Shown: positions 56,101-64,000 of the stretch, one piece after another
Layout: each line of letters starts with the position of its first letter
How positions within the stretch are numbered: position 1 is the stretch's first letter
NCBI GenBank assembly: GCA_965248715.1
Contig: CBDFKB010000007.1
Location: 682,001-746,000 of the forward strand
Direction: 5' to 3'
Source of the DNA: CBDFKB01 sp965248715
GTDB lineage: Bacteria; Pseudomonadota; Alphaproteobacteria; Rhizobiales; Rhizobiaceae
Length of the DNA stretch: 64,000 bases
The notes under the pieces: model-generated
Seen by the model: the letters and a program-made list of their open reading frames with translations, nothing else
Databases searched by the model: none
What the model was told of the DNA's origin: nothing
Position numbers and translations under genes: made by a program

Positions 56101-57717
56101 TCAATGGATTTTCCTGCGTCGAATAACTGCCAAAACAAGGAACATTGCCGTGAAGACCGCAAATGGCATGTCGCCATAGCGCCGATAGGCGGTGTCGCCG
56201 GCGGAAACCGGCAGTTTGGCATCGATTATTCCGCTATCGCCGTAAGGAATGCGCTCCAGGATACGCCCATTAGCGTCAATAATCGCGGAAATGCCATTAT
56301 TGGCGACCCGGGCCACTGGTCTTGCCTGCTCAACTGCCCGGACTTGCGCCTGGCGCAAATGTTGGTAAGGGCCAGGCGTGTTGCCGTACCACGCATCATT
56401 GGTGACATTTACATACCAGCCTGCCGCCGATTGCTGACCGTCTTCGATTTCGCCGGGAAAAATAATTTCATAGCAGATCAAGGGCAGGAAGTCGGGCCCG
56501 GTGCCGGTGTTCAACGTCGCCCGACTGGCGCCAGCGGTAAACCCACCGGCAAGCCGGGTAAGTTGTCGAATGCCCATTGATTCGGCGATATCTTGTAACG
56601 GTAAATATTCCCCGAAGGGAACCAAATGAACCTTGTCGGAACCGGCGACGATTTCGCCCCGGTCATTGATCACCAGGACCGAATTATAAAATACCCGCCG
56701 GTCGCGGTTACGAATTTCGCTACGCGCCGCCCCGGTAATCAGGCTGGTACCCTGCGGCAACATTTCTGCGATTGCCGACAATATGTCCGGGCGCTGGGTG
56801 ATGAGAAAGGGAAATGCCGATTCTGGCCATAACAGATGAGTGGTGCCGGCAAGGCCAGGCTTGGCTTGCGAAGACGCTGAGCCCGACAGCGCCAAATAGG
56901 TCTGCACCAGGGTATCGGTGAATTCCGGGTCAAATTTGTCGGCTTGATCGATGCCAGGCTGCATCAGCCGTAAGCTAATTCCGTCCACTGTGCGCCGGTC
57001 GCTAAACGACAAGCGCCATATGCCGAACCCGACTTGGCCGGCGATCAACATCATGATCACGATCAACATCACCACCCGGCTACCGCGCGCACCGGCCGAT
57101 TGCGGTGCAAACAGCCCGCCGACCGAAAACGCCAGCACCGCCAAAGTGCTAACCCCGTAGAGGCCCACCACCGAAGCTACTTGCATGGTCGTCGGCTCAA
57201 ACAGGGCCGCATATCCGATCGTGTTCCAGGGAAACCCGGTCAGCATATGGCCGCGCAACCACTCTGCGGCGCCAAACATCGCTGCCAAAGCGAACAGGCG
57301 CCGCCAATCATCACTCCACACCATGCGGGCAAGGGCCGTCGCCACCCCCCAAAAAAGCGCCAGCACAGCCGGCAGAACCACAATTGCCAGCGGCAGTGCC
57401 CAGGCAAAAAGCGCAGCCTCGACCAGCAGAGCGTTACCGATCCACCACAATCCGAGCAAAAAAAATCCGAACCCGAACCACCAGCCGGTGGCAAATCCTG
57501 GCACCAGACGGCGAATGCCGCGCGAGTTGCTGACCGCGCAACCATCGAGCAGCCAGACCAATACCGGAAAGGTGAGGAAGAGCACCCAGACCTGATCGAA
57601 CGGTGCCATTGCCAATGCAGAAACCGCGCCCGCAAAAAATGCAATTGCAGCGCGCCGCCAGCCCCATGCCAAAATGATGTTGCCGGCCAGTTCTTCTAGC
57701 CTTGAGTGTATCGTCAA
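56101..57717 (-). CDS. lnt: Apolipoprotein N-acyltransferase
   Basis: 538 residues. An inner-membrane enzyme adding the third acyl chain to lipoproteins. Six or so N-terminal TM helices (to about 240) precede a nitrilase-type periplasmic domain with catalytic Glu299 (LLWPESAFPF), Lys362 (DKVHLVPFGEYLP) and Cys415 (LICYEIIFPG). A final TM helix closes the protein. It follows corC at a distance of about 560 bp holding repeats. Confidence 0.96.
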   Translation of the reverse strand: MTIHSRLEELAGNIILAWGWRRAAIAFFAGAVSALAMAPFDQVWVLFLTFPVLVWLLDGCAVSNSRGIRRLVPGFATGWWFGFGFFLLGLWWIGNALLVEAALFAWALPLAIVVLPAVLALFWGVATALARMVWSDDWRRLFALAAMFGAAEWLRGHMLTGFPWNTIGYAALFEPTTMQVASVVGLYGVSTLAVLAFSVGGLFAPQSAGARGSRVVMLIVIMMLIAGQVGFGIWRLSFSDRRTVDGISLRLMQPGIDQADKFDPEFTDTLVQTYLALSGSASSQAKPGLAGTTHLLWPESAFPFLITQRPDILSAIAEMLPQGTSLITGAARSEIRNRDRRVFYNSVLVINDRGEIVAGSDKVHLVPFGEYLPLQDIAESMGIRQLTRLAGGFTAGASRATLNTGTGPDFLPLICYEIIFPGEIEDGQQSAAGWYVNVTNDAWYGNTPGPYQHLRQAQVRAVEQARPVARVANNGISAIIDANGRILERIPYGDSGIIDAKLPVSAGDTAYRRYGDMPFAVFTAMFLVLAVIRRRKIH

Positions 57718-58134
57718 CTCGAATCACCCCGTTCGCCGTTTGATCATCGCAATAACAATTGGGCGAGGCCGGTCAATTGGTTTCGCATGACACGCTCCAG
57801 AGCCCCTTTGAATCTGAACGGTTTTGTTTGCTGACTAGGCGAAGACCGCGCCGTGGTGCGAACCCACCACAAACGGGTTCAACGAACAAAATCGCGCGGC
57901 CAAATAGCGCCGATTTTTCAACGCGATGCAACATCTCGCGGTGGTGCGAACCGGCCGACTAAAGGCGCTTTTCCGCCCGATTCCCTGGCATCGAAAAGCG
58001 CCCTGTGCTTGGGTTTTAAACCGGTGATTATCGCAAAACCACGGTGCTGGTTTTTGCCCATACGTTTCCAACGTCGTTGCGAAACTTGCCCGATACCCTG
58101 GCCCAATACCCTGGCATCGCGCTGCGTTTTGCAC
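57718..58134. other. Structured intergenic region, lnt-corC
   Basis: About 420 bp without a credible gene (one 99-codon minus-strand frame lacks a ribosome site and similarity). It contains a remnant of a RIME-like end (TGACACGCTCCAGAGC near 57788), a perfect 10 bp inverted repeat GGCGCTTTTC / GAAAAGCGCC (57964-57973 with 57993-58002), a hairpin GCAAAACCA / TGGTTTTTGC (about 58033-58058), and short direct repeats (CCCTGGCATCG twice, GGTGGTGCGAAC-like twice). It could encode a small RNA or be a pile of degraded elements. Confidence 0.5.
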
Positions 58135-58240
58135 CTAGCGCTTGTCACGAAGCGTTGGGATAGCTTCGTCGCGCTATCTCTTTGTTTATGCGTGTCATTT
58201 TTCCCAAAACCGGTACCCACTTTTGGGTGACACGCTCTAG
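58135..58240 (-). repeat. RIME-like element, copy 7
   Basis: CTAG at both ends (58135 and 58237). It lies 38 bases after the corC stop in the corC-lnt gap. Nearly identical to copies 5 and 6. Confidence 0.9.
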
Positions 58241-58278
58241 CCGGATCAACCGGTTTGCATGCATCAAATAGGCCAATA

Positions 58279-59376
58279 TTAAGTTCCCTTGGTATAACTT
58301 GTAGACCGGTTGGCATCGGCCTTGGCTGGGACGGATTTCTTACGACGCAACCCAGTCACCAGTTCAATGGTCTTGATACGGCGTGGATCGGCGTCAGTCA
58401 CCCTGAACTCAAAGCCAAGCGCCTCGATGATTTCACCGCGCGCAGGGATACGACCGATTACCGCAAACACCAGCCCGCCGATCGTGTCGACCTCTTCTTC
58501 CAGTTCGCCGGCTTGGAATTGATCGCCGACCACTTTGCGGATATCGGCCAATTCGGCACGGGCATCGATCTGATAGACACCGTCGCCCTTGTCGATGATT
58601 TGCGGTTGATCAACCGTATCGTGCTCGTCTTCAATGTCACCGACAATGATTTCGACAATGTCTTCCAAGGACACCAGGCCGTCAGTTCCGCCATATTCGT
58701 CGATTACCAGCGCCATTTGGGTACGGTTCGCTTGCATTCTCGCCATCAGGTCCGAGGCCAACATAGAAGCGGGCACGAACAAGACTTTGCGAATCAGTTT
58801 CAGCGATCGGAGCGGCTTCGAAAGTGCCACTTTTCCCAGATCCAAATTGGCTTCTGGCGGCGTTTCCATACGAGCCGCGTCGGCTTTCGAAACACGGGCT
58901 TTGCGCGAAATGTGCGCCATTACGTCGCGGATCAGCACCATACCGCGCGGATCATCAAGGGTTTCGGCATATATCGGCATGCGCGAATAGCCGGTCGCCT
59001 CGAATATTCGCAGCAATTCGCCAAGGGTGGTACTGATTTCCACCGCCTCCATCTCGGCCCGCGGCACCATCACGTCCTCGACCCGCACATCTTGCAAATG
59101 CAAGATGTTGTGCAGCATTGCGCGCTCATTGGCCGACAGGCCACCGGTCACCGAAGTGTCGTTGGAAAGCGCGTCGGCCAGGTCATCACGGTTGGAGATG
59201 TTGTTTTTGCGCCCGACCCGCATGATCCGGCTGATCCAACCGGCTGGGTCGCTGCCATTGCGCCCGGACTGGCCAGACGGTTTTTGGCTCAGGCTAATAG
59301 ATCGAGGCTGGTCAGTGTCCATTGTCTCGGGGATTTCGCCGCCAGTCTTGGTACTCGATGTTTCGTCCATCATCAC
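58279..59376 (-). CDS. HlyC/CorC-family CBS-domain protein
   Basis: 365 residues. A Ser/Thr-rich N-terminus, then a CBS pair (VEDVMVPRAEMEAVEIS and PVFV-like KLIRKVLFVPASMLASDLM) with LVIDEYGGTDGLVSLEDIVEIIVGDIEDEHD, and a C-terminal CorC_HlyC domain (DTIGGLVFAVIGRIPARGE). No TM domain, so it is the soluble CorC-like type found beside ybeY. Role in Mg/Co homeostasis is family-based. GTG at 59376 overlaps the ybeY stop; ATGs at 59373 and 59370 also fit. Confidence 0.92.
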   Translation of the reverse strand: MMMDETSSTKTGGEIPETMDTDQPRSISLSQKPSGQSGRNGSDPAGWISRIMRVGRKNNISNRDDLADALSNDTSVTGGLSANERAMLHNILHLQDVRVEDVMVPRAEMEAVEISTTLGELLRIFEATGYSRMPIYAETLDDPRGMVLIRDVMAHISRKARVSKADAARMETPPEANLDLGKVALSKPLRSLKLIRKVLFVPASMLASDLMARMQANRTQMALVIDEYGGTDGLVSLEDIVEIIVGDIEDEHDTVDQPQIIDKGDGVYQIDARAELADIRKVVGDQFQAGELEEEVDTIGGLVFAVIGRIPARGEIIEALGFEFRVTDADPRRIKTIELVTGLRRKKSVPAKADANRSTSYTKGT

Positions 59377-59888
59377 TTATGTTCGTTATTGTAGTCCGGC
59401 GATCGCTCGCCGTGATACGGATCTGCTATGCCAAGATCGGCGAGCGCCGCCACTTCGATTTGCTCCATTACCGCCGCATCATCGTCTTTGATGTGATCAT
59501 AACCAAACAAATGTAAATATCCATGAATAATCATGTGGGTGAAATGTGCCTCGAATGTGATCGTGCTTTGCGCCGCCTCGCGGCGAACTGTCTCCTTAGC
59601 GACCACAATATCACCCAACACCAACCCATTTATGCGCCCGGCGTTATTGGGATGTATTGTTTCGGCTGGAAAAGACAAGACATTAGTTGCGCCATCGTGG
59701 CCGCGCCATTGCCGGTTGAGCGCCGCAATCGCCGTATCCGAGGTCACTAGCACGCTCAATTCCGCGTTGGCCGGGTAATCAAGCAAAGCGGTCGCGGTCG
59801 CGCTTGCCACCGCTTTTTCTACCAATACCTGCGGATCGGCAGCCATTTGCCACTTACAGCCGTCGATTCTGATCGAGATTATGGGCAT
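59373..59888 (-). CDS. ybeY: Endoribonuclease YbeY
   Basis: 171 residues. A zinc-dependent RNase for 16S rRNA 3' maturation and quality control. Metal motif HGYLHLFGYDH (H-X3-H-X5-H) near 125, with LNRQWRGHDGATNVLSFP before it. It starts 12 bases after phoH and overlaps corC by 4, so the three genes form one operon. Confidence 0.95.
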   Translation of the reverse strand: MPIISIRIDGCKWQMAADPQVLVEKAVASATATALLDYPANAELSVLVTSDTAIAALNRQWRGHDGATNVLSFPAETIHPNNAGRINGLVLGDIVVAKETVRREAAQSTITFEAHFTHMIIHGYLHLFGYDHIKDDDAAVMEQIEVAALADLGIADPYHGERSPDYNNEHK

Positions 59889-59900
59889 TGTTCACGGGGC

Positions 59901-60977
59901 CTAGTCGTCCGCGTCACTATCATTGCGCTTTTTGCGGCGTTTTCTCGCCGCTTCCTCGTAAGCGCCAACGATTTCGCGGACCAACGGGTGTCGCACCACG
60001 TCACTGGCGTCAAATGTGACCAGCGCTACTTTGTTGATCGTCCGCAGCAGGCCGATGGCGTCAGTTAGGCCAGACGCTTCGCCGCCCGGCAAATCGATTT
60101 GCGACGGGTCGCCGGTGACGATCATTTTTGAATTGTCGCCGAGACGGGTCAAAAACATCTTCATTTGCATCGCGGTGGTATTTTGCGCCTCATCGAGGAT
60201 TACTACCGAATTGGCCAGGGTGCGCCCACGCATGAAGGCGAGCGGAGCGATCTCGATTGCGCCCGAGGTAATATCGCGCTTGACTTGGTTTTCCGACATC
60301 ACGTCATACAGCGCGTCATAAAGCGGCCTGAGATATGGATCGACTTTTTCTTTCATATCGCCAGGCAGGAACCCCAGCCGTTCTCCAGCTTCCACCGCCG
60401 GCCTGGACAAAATGATGCGTTGAATCGCCCCGGTTTCCATCAAGGCGGCAGCATATGCTACCGCAAGATAAGTCTTGCCGGTGCCGGCGGGGCCGATGCC
60501 GAAGGTCAGATCGGCCGCCGCCATTGCCCGGATATAGGCGTCCTGGGTCGGCGTTCTGGCCCGCACCGTGCGTTGTTGGGTGGTGATATTAGCAGCACTA
60601 AACCCATTGCCGGCACCCCCGGCGCTATCTGGATTGGCGCGCGCCAGGGCGATGGCGCCACTAACCGCACCGGCATCAATCACCCCGTCGGCTTCGATTT
60701 GCGTGGACAATTGCTCAAGCGTTGCCTTGGCGCGCAGTACCATGGCTTCCGGACCTTCGATCTCGACCACATTGCCCCGTGCAGTGGCGCGCACCTCGAG
60801 CCGGTTCTCGATCAAAGCAAGATGTTCGTCATACTGACCAAACAGCGCCGTAGCATGTTGGTTGTCGGCAAATGTAAGTAGGATACGTGAAGGTTTAACA
60901 CCCTTAGTGACCCGGTTGCCGGCGCCCTTGGTGCGCTCGTTTTTGGTTGACCGGGTTTTTTGCCGCTTGTCGTTCAA
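59901..60977 (-). CDS. phoH: PhoH-like ATPase
   Basis: 358 residues. Walker A GIGPAGTGKTYLAVAYA near 165 and Walker B NSVVILDEAQNTT. A KH-like N-terminal part (LIENRLEVRATARGNVVEIEG) suggests RNA binding. It belongs to the YbeZ group that works with YbeY, the next gene. Precise biochemical role not established. Confidence 0.94.
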   Translation of the reverse strand: MNDKRQKTRSTKNERTKGAGNRVTKGVKPSRILLTFADNQHATALFGQYDEHLALIENRLEVRATARGNVVEIEGPEAMVLRAKATLEQLSTQIEADGVIDAGAVSGAIALARANPDSAGGAGNGFSAANITTQQRTVRARTPTQDAYIRAMAAADLTFGIGPAGTGKTYLAVAYAAALMETGAIQRIILSRPAVEAGERLGFLPGDMKEKVDPYLRPLYDALYDVMSENQVKRDITSGAIEIAPLAFMRGRTLANSVVILDEAQNTTAMQMKMFLTRLGDNSKMIVTGDPSQIDLPGGEASGLTDAIGLLRTINKVALVTFDASDVVRHPLVREIVGAYEEAARKRRKKRNDSDADD

Positions 60978-61023
60978 CGGAGCTCTCGCTGGTTAATCGT
61001 CAATTTAACAAAATGATCGCGGT

Positions 61024-62424
61024 TCATGTACGTGCCGACAAACTGTTGGGACCGGCAGCGGCGATTTGTACCTGCATCATCTGGCCGATCGGGTGCGGGC
61101 AATCATCCACAATTACCGATTGCAACCACGGTGAGCGGCCGATCGACTGGCCGTGCAGGCGGCCCGGTTTGTCCAATAAAACCTCCATCGAAGCGCCGAC
61201 AAAGGAGCGGTTAAAGGCGATCTGCTGTTGGTTAAGCACTAATTGCAACCTGGTCAGCCTATCGGCTTTTTCGGCTTCCGGCACCTGCCGGTCCATTTGC
61301 GCACCTGGGGTTCCAGGCCGCGGGCTGTATTTGAAAGAAAACGCCTGCGCATAGCCGGTCTCGCGCACGATATCGAGAGTTTGGCGAAAATCTTCTTCGG
61401 TTTCGCCGGGAAAACCGACAATAAAATCCCCCGACAAGGCAATATCTGGCCGCGCCTTGCGGATTTTCTCCACGGTCGCGAGGTAAAAGGTGCGGTCGTG
61501 GCGCCGGTTCATGGCTTTCAAAATCCGGTCCGAGCCGCATTGAACCGGCAGGTGCAAATAGGGCATCAAAATGTCGAGGTCGCGATGGGCGGCGATCAGC
61601 CGGTCGTCCATGTCGCGTGGATGACTGGTGGTATAGCGCAGGCGCTGCAAGCCATCGATTGGCGCAAGCAGGGCGAAAAGATCGCCAAGCCCAAGTTTGC
61701 CACCTTTGCCATCGGTGCCGTGCCAGGCATTTACATTTTGCCCAAGCAGGGTGATTTCACGCACTCCGGCATCGACCAGCGCCCGTGCCTCGGCGACAAT
61801 ATCGGTAACCGGCCGCGAAATTTCGGCGCCGCGGGTATAGGGCACCACGCAAAACGTGCAAAACTTGTCGCATCCTTCCTGGACGGTCAAAAACGCGGTA
61901 ACGCCGCGGGCGCGGATCTGGCGTTTCGATGCTGCCGGCAAATGATCAAACTTGTCCTCGACCGCGTAATCGGTCTCAACCACCTTGGCGCCATTTTCAA
62001 CCGATTTGATCAAGCTCGGTAGCCGGTGATAGGTCTGTGGTCCGACTACCAGATCAACCGCTGGCGCCCTTTTGAGAATTTCCTCGCCTTCTGCTTGGGC
62101 CACACATCCGGCGACACCAATGGTCATGGTCTGGCCGAGATGGCGCCGCTCTAGCTTGAGTTTGCGCAAACGGCCAATTTCCGAATAAACTTTTTCCGCC
62201 GCTTTTTCGCGGATATGGCAGGTGTTGAGCAACACCAGATCGGCTTTTGTCACATCATCGGTCAATTGGTAATTTTCGCCTTCCAACGTGTCGGCGATGC
62301 GTTGCGAATCGTACACATTCATCTGGCAGCCATAGGTGCGCACGAACAATTTCTTGACGTCACCGCGCGATTGACGGTCGCTCGGTGTGGCGCTATTGCC
62401 CGCTGCCATTGGGTTTGGCTTCAT
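61024..62424 (-). CDS. miaB: tRNA-2-methylthio-N6-dimethylallyladenosine synthase
   Basis: 466-residue radical-SAM methylthiotransferase modifying A37. Auxiliary-cluster cysteines are Cys33 (YGCQMNVYDS), Cys69 (LLNTCHIREKA) and Cys107 (VAGCVAQAEG); radical-SAM cysteines 185, 189 and 192 are in EGCDKFCTFCVVPY. A C-terminal TRAM domain follows. It starts 9 bases after plsC. Confidence 0.97.
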   Translation of the reverse strand: MKPNPMAAGNSATPSDRQSRGDVKKLFVRTYGCQMNVYDSQRIADTLEGENYQLTDDVTKADLVLLNTCHIREKAAEKVYSEIGRLRKLKLERRHLGQTMTIGVAGCVAQAEGEEILKRAPAVDLVVGPQTYHRLPSLIKSVENGAKVVETDYAVEDKFDHLPAASKRQIRARGVTAFLTVQEGCDKFCTFCVVPYTRGAEISRPVTDIVAEARALVDAGVREITLLGQNVNAWHGTDGKGGKLGLGDLFALLAPIDGLQRLRYTTSHPRDMDDRLIAAHRDLDILMPYLHLPVQCGSDRILKAMNRRHDRTFYLATVEKIRKARPDIALSGDFIVGFPGETEEDFRQTLDIVRETGYAQAFSFKYSPRPGTPGAQMDRQVPEAEKADRLTRLQLVLNQQQIAFNRSFVGASMEVLLDKPGRLHGQSIGRSPWLQSVIVDDCPHPIGQMMQVQIAAAGPNSLSART

Positions 62425-62433
62425 TAGTTGATC

Positions 62434-63297
62434 TCAGTGGTTCGGCAAATCGGCGCTGACGGCACGGTAGTAAAGCTGGTTGACCAGCGCCTCAGCCTCG
62501 GTTGCCATATGTTTTCGGTTCGATCCAGCGGTAAAATCCATGCCAGCGCCGAACGACAGGGTCACGTCATAGGCGCCGTTTCTTAGAAACTTCCATAAAT
62601 GCGGCATCAAGTCGAGGTCGCCGGGCCATGCGGTATCCATGCGGCCGGCCCGCCCGAGCGGCAGGCCATGCAAATGGGTGTAGGCGATCGCCACTGGCTG
62701 CACCACCACATGGCCGTGATCAAGTTCGGCCAAGGCGCTCTGCGCGGCGCCAATCAGCGCGCTTCTAAACCGCAATATGCGCACCCCATCGCCGGTTGTC
62801 CCCTCGGCAAACAGCACCATGCAATCACCACCAACCAGCCGGGCGGCAATCGTATCCACATGCATGCCAACCTCAAGGCGTTTGTTGCGGTCGACGAACA
62901 CCGAGCGCTGTAGGATCGCCAATATGTTGAGGCCGGGCATCGACCTTACTTCCTGTTTGGCGATGAAACTCAATTCGCACACGCTGCCGAACACCATGAT
63001 GTCGGACCATGAAAGATGGTTCGCGATCAGCAACAAGGGACGGCGTTGATCCAGCGCGCCTGAAATGTGAACCCGCACCCCCAAGGCATGCAGAACTGTC
63101 GAATGCCACCACATCGGCAACCGTTTGCCTGCTGATGTGGCAAATCGTACCAGCAAATATTGCACTGGAATGAGAACCACCGTCATTGTTATCAACACCG
63201 GCAACACAATGATCATGCGTAAATTGCCAATCATGCGGACACGCTCACTGGCGCGGCCGGCGATCGCGGCAATGGGCAACTGCAAATCGCTCGCCAT
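62434..63297 (-). CDS. plsC: 1-acyl-sn-glycerol-3-phosphate acyltransferase (PlsC-like)
   Basis: 287 residues. An N-terminal TM segment (about 22-50, RMIIVLPVLITMTVVLIPVQ) precedes the HX4D motif ANHLSWSDIMVFGS near 95 and the glycerolipid-binding FAEGTTGDG. It makes phosphatidate or a related lipid at the inner membrane. In some rhizobia a fur/mur regulator lies between rimI and this gene; here it is absent. Confidence 0.92.
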   Translation of the reverse strand: MASDLQLPIAAIAGRASERVRMIGNLRMIIVLPVLITMTVVLIPVQYLLVRFATSAGKRLPMWWHSTVLHALGVRVHISGALDQRRPLLLIANHLSWSDIMVFGSVCELSFIAKQEVRSMPGLNILAILQRSVFVDRNKRLEVGMHVDTIAARLVGGDCMVLFAEGTTGDGVRILRFRSALIGAAQSALAELDHGHVVVQPVAIAYTHLHGLPLGRAGRMDTAWPGDLDLMPHLWKFLRNGAYDVTLSFGAGMDFTAGSNRKHMATEAEALVNQLYYRAVSADLPNH

Positions 63298-63353
63298 GGC
63301 GTAATATGGTTAGTTTTCAAATTTTTGGCCTCAATCGGATATGGCGCTCGGGT

Positions 63354-63881
63354 CTATTGAATATCAAGCTGCATGACAAGCGCATTGCCGCCAATGGTGG
63401 TTTGGTTAGCGGCATCGGTGGTTGCGCCGGCCTGCCGCAAATCACGGTAATAGGCTGCACGCACCCCGACCTCGCAAAAGCCGAGCGAGCGATAGAGCGC
63501 GATTGCCGCCTGATTGCGATCGCTTACTTCCAGAAACAATTTACGTACCCGGTCGGCGTGTAATTGCCGCAAGCATTGTTCCATCAATTGCCGGGCGATA
63601 CCATTGCCGCGCAATTTCCGGCTGACCGCGATCGACAACACTTCGGCCTCGTCCGCGGCTTCACGACAAACAACAAACCCAGCCGCTTGACGCCGGCCGC
63701 GGCCAATCGGCAGGGCAACCAGCAAGCTCACCTGGCGATCGGCCATCATCGTGGCTATCTCATCTTGCGGCCAGGCTCGGTCGAAACCTTCCGCATGTAA
63801 TTGTGAGAGCGCTGCCAGATCCGCATCAATTGCGCTTTCCACCAAATAAGCAGTGGTCCTTTTTCGCGAAAACCAGTTCAA
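63354..63881 (-). CDS. rimI: Ribosomal-protein alanine N-acetyltransferase (RimI-like GNAT)
   Basis: 175-residue GNAT acetyltransferase. The acetyl-CoA loop is AVSRKLRGNGIARQLMEQ near 90, with EVSDRNQAAIALYRSLGF. It probably acetylates ribosomal protein bS18 or other N-termini. The start is TTG at 63881, overlapping the tsaB stop (TTGA), which couples their translation. The short C-terminal tail is not conserved. Confidence 0.9.
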   Translation of the reverse strand: MNWFSRKRTTAYLVESAIDADLAALSQLHAEGFDRAWPQDEIATMMADRQVSLLVALPIGRGRRQAAGFVVCREAADEAEVLSIAVSRKLRGNGIARQLMEQCLRQLHADRVRKLFLEVSDRNQAAIALYRSLGFCEVGVRAAYYRDLRQAGATTDAANQTTIGGNALVMQLDIQ

Positions 63882-64000
63882 GGCAGTGCTGCCTGGCTAA
63901 ATATCGGCGCCGATTGGACTTTGGCGTCGAGGTTGCGCAGGTAAATCGGCGCTGCTGGCGCCGGTGCGCATTTGCTTGCAAACCGCACCAGGGTTTCGGC
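63878..64000 (-). CDS. tsaB: tRNA t6A37 system protein TsaB (C-terminal end only)
   Basis: Last 40 codons of a gene that begins outside the window: AETLVRFASKCAPAPAAPIY then LRNLDAKVQ. The PIYLRNLDAK segment matches the conserved C-terminus of TsaB (usually PLYLRPPDAK). The placement directly before rimI supports this. Its partner TsaE is encoded as a fusion at 24016. Confidence 0.85.
   Translation of the reverse strand, partial: AETLVRFASKCAPAPAAPIYLRNLDAKVQSAPIFSQAALP

Noticed and set aside
57835..58134. 99-codon minus-strand ORF in the lnt-corC gap
   Set aside because: No ribosome site or domain, and it follows hairpins and short repeats; described as a structured intergenic region instead.
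58255..59394. 379-codon plus-strand ORF opposite the corC-type gene
   Set aside because: Antisense shadow of a well-supported CBS/CorC gene; its His/Arg-rich product has no recognisable motif.

Overview
The window is a stretch of chromosome from an alphaproteobacterium, most likely a member of the Hyphomicrobiales (Rhizobiales). The evidence is gene order and protein signatures. The pckA / chvI-chvG-hprK-EIIA-HPr-ahcY block, a DivL-type kinase beside a TsaE-AmgK fusion and murU, AddAB recombination genes, and the long run tsaB-rimI-plsC-miaB-phoH-ybeY-corC-lnt-xre-metK-trmB-rimP-nusA-ylxR-infB-rbfA-truB all fit that group. The many palindromic intergenic repeats resemble the mosaic elements (RIME type) known from rhizobia. 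No tRNA, rRNA, CRISPR array, prophage or transposase was found.

Layout. 1-5 kb: end of a glucokinase gene, a small exported protein, a thioesterase and polA (minus strand). 5-9 kb: an M20 peptidase, an ArsR regulator with a metal/metalloid-type permease and a clear operator palindrome, and a membrane acyltransferase. 9.4-13.4 kb: a class A penicillin-binding protein whose long low-complexity tail is cut by an apparent one-base frameshift, then a Kbp/YgaU-like BON-LysM protein. 13.5-26.3 kb: pckA, ChvG/ChvI, the regulatory PTS (HprK, HPr, EIIA), ahcY, a DivL-like pseudokinase-type histidine kinase, TsaE-AmgK and MurU. 26.3-33.4 kb: addB (frameshifted), addA, trxA. 33.6-40 kb: trpF-trpB-[AT-rich two-gene insert]-trpA-accD-folC on the minus strand. 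40-46 kb: YgjP-like peptidase, DUF2852, Ada-type methyltransferase, DUF2244, nth, EI24 protein, adenosine kinase. 46-64 kb: the long minus-strand translation, RNA and envelope block, ending in a partial tsaB.

Themes. ChvG/ChvI, DivL, MurU/AmgK, PBP1A, Lnt and PlsC tie the region to envelope sensing and synthesis. AhcY, adenosine kinase and MetK are parts of the SAM/SAH cycle. NusA, InfB, RimP, RbfA, TruB, YbeY, TrmB, MiaB, RimI, TsaB and TsaE serve translation.

Most notable: (1) a small AT-rich cassette of two unknown genes plus a strong terminator inside the trp operon, splitting trpB from trpA; (2) a family of about 105 bp double-palindrome elements, nearly all bounded by CTAG, some forming the stop codons of folC and truB, and two in tandem that interrupt the 5' end of the divL-like gene; (3) one-base frameshifts at homopolymers in addB and the PBP gene, which could be real or sequencing errors; (4) replacement of the phospho-acceptor histidine by tyrosine in the DivL-like protein.
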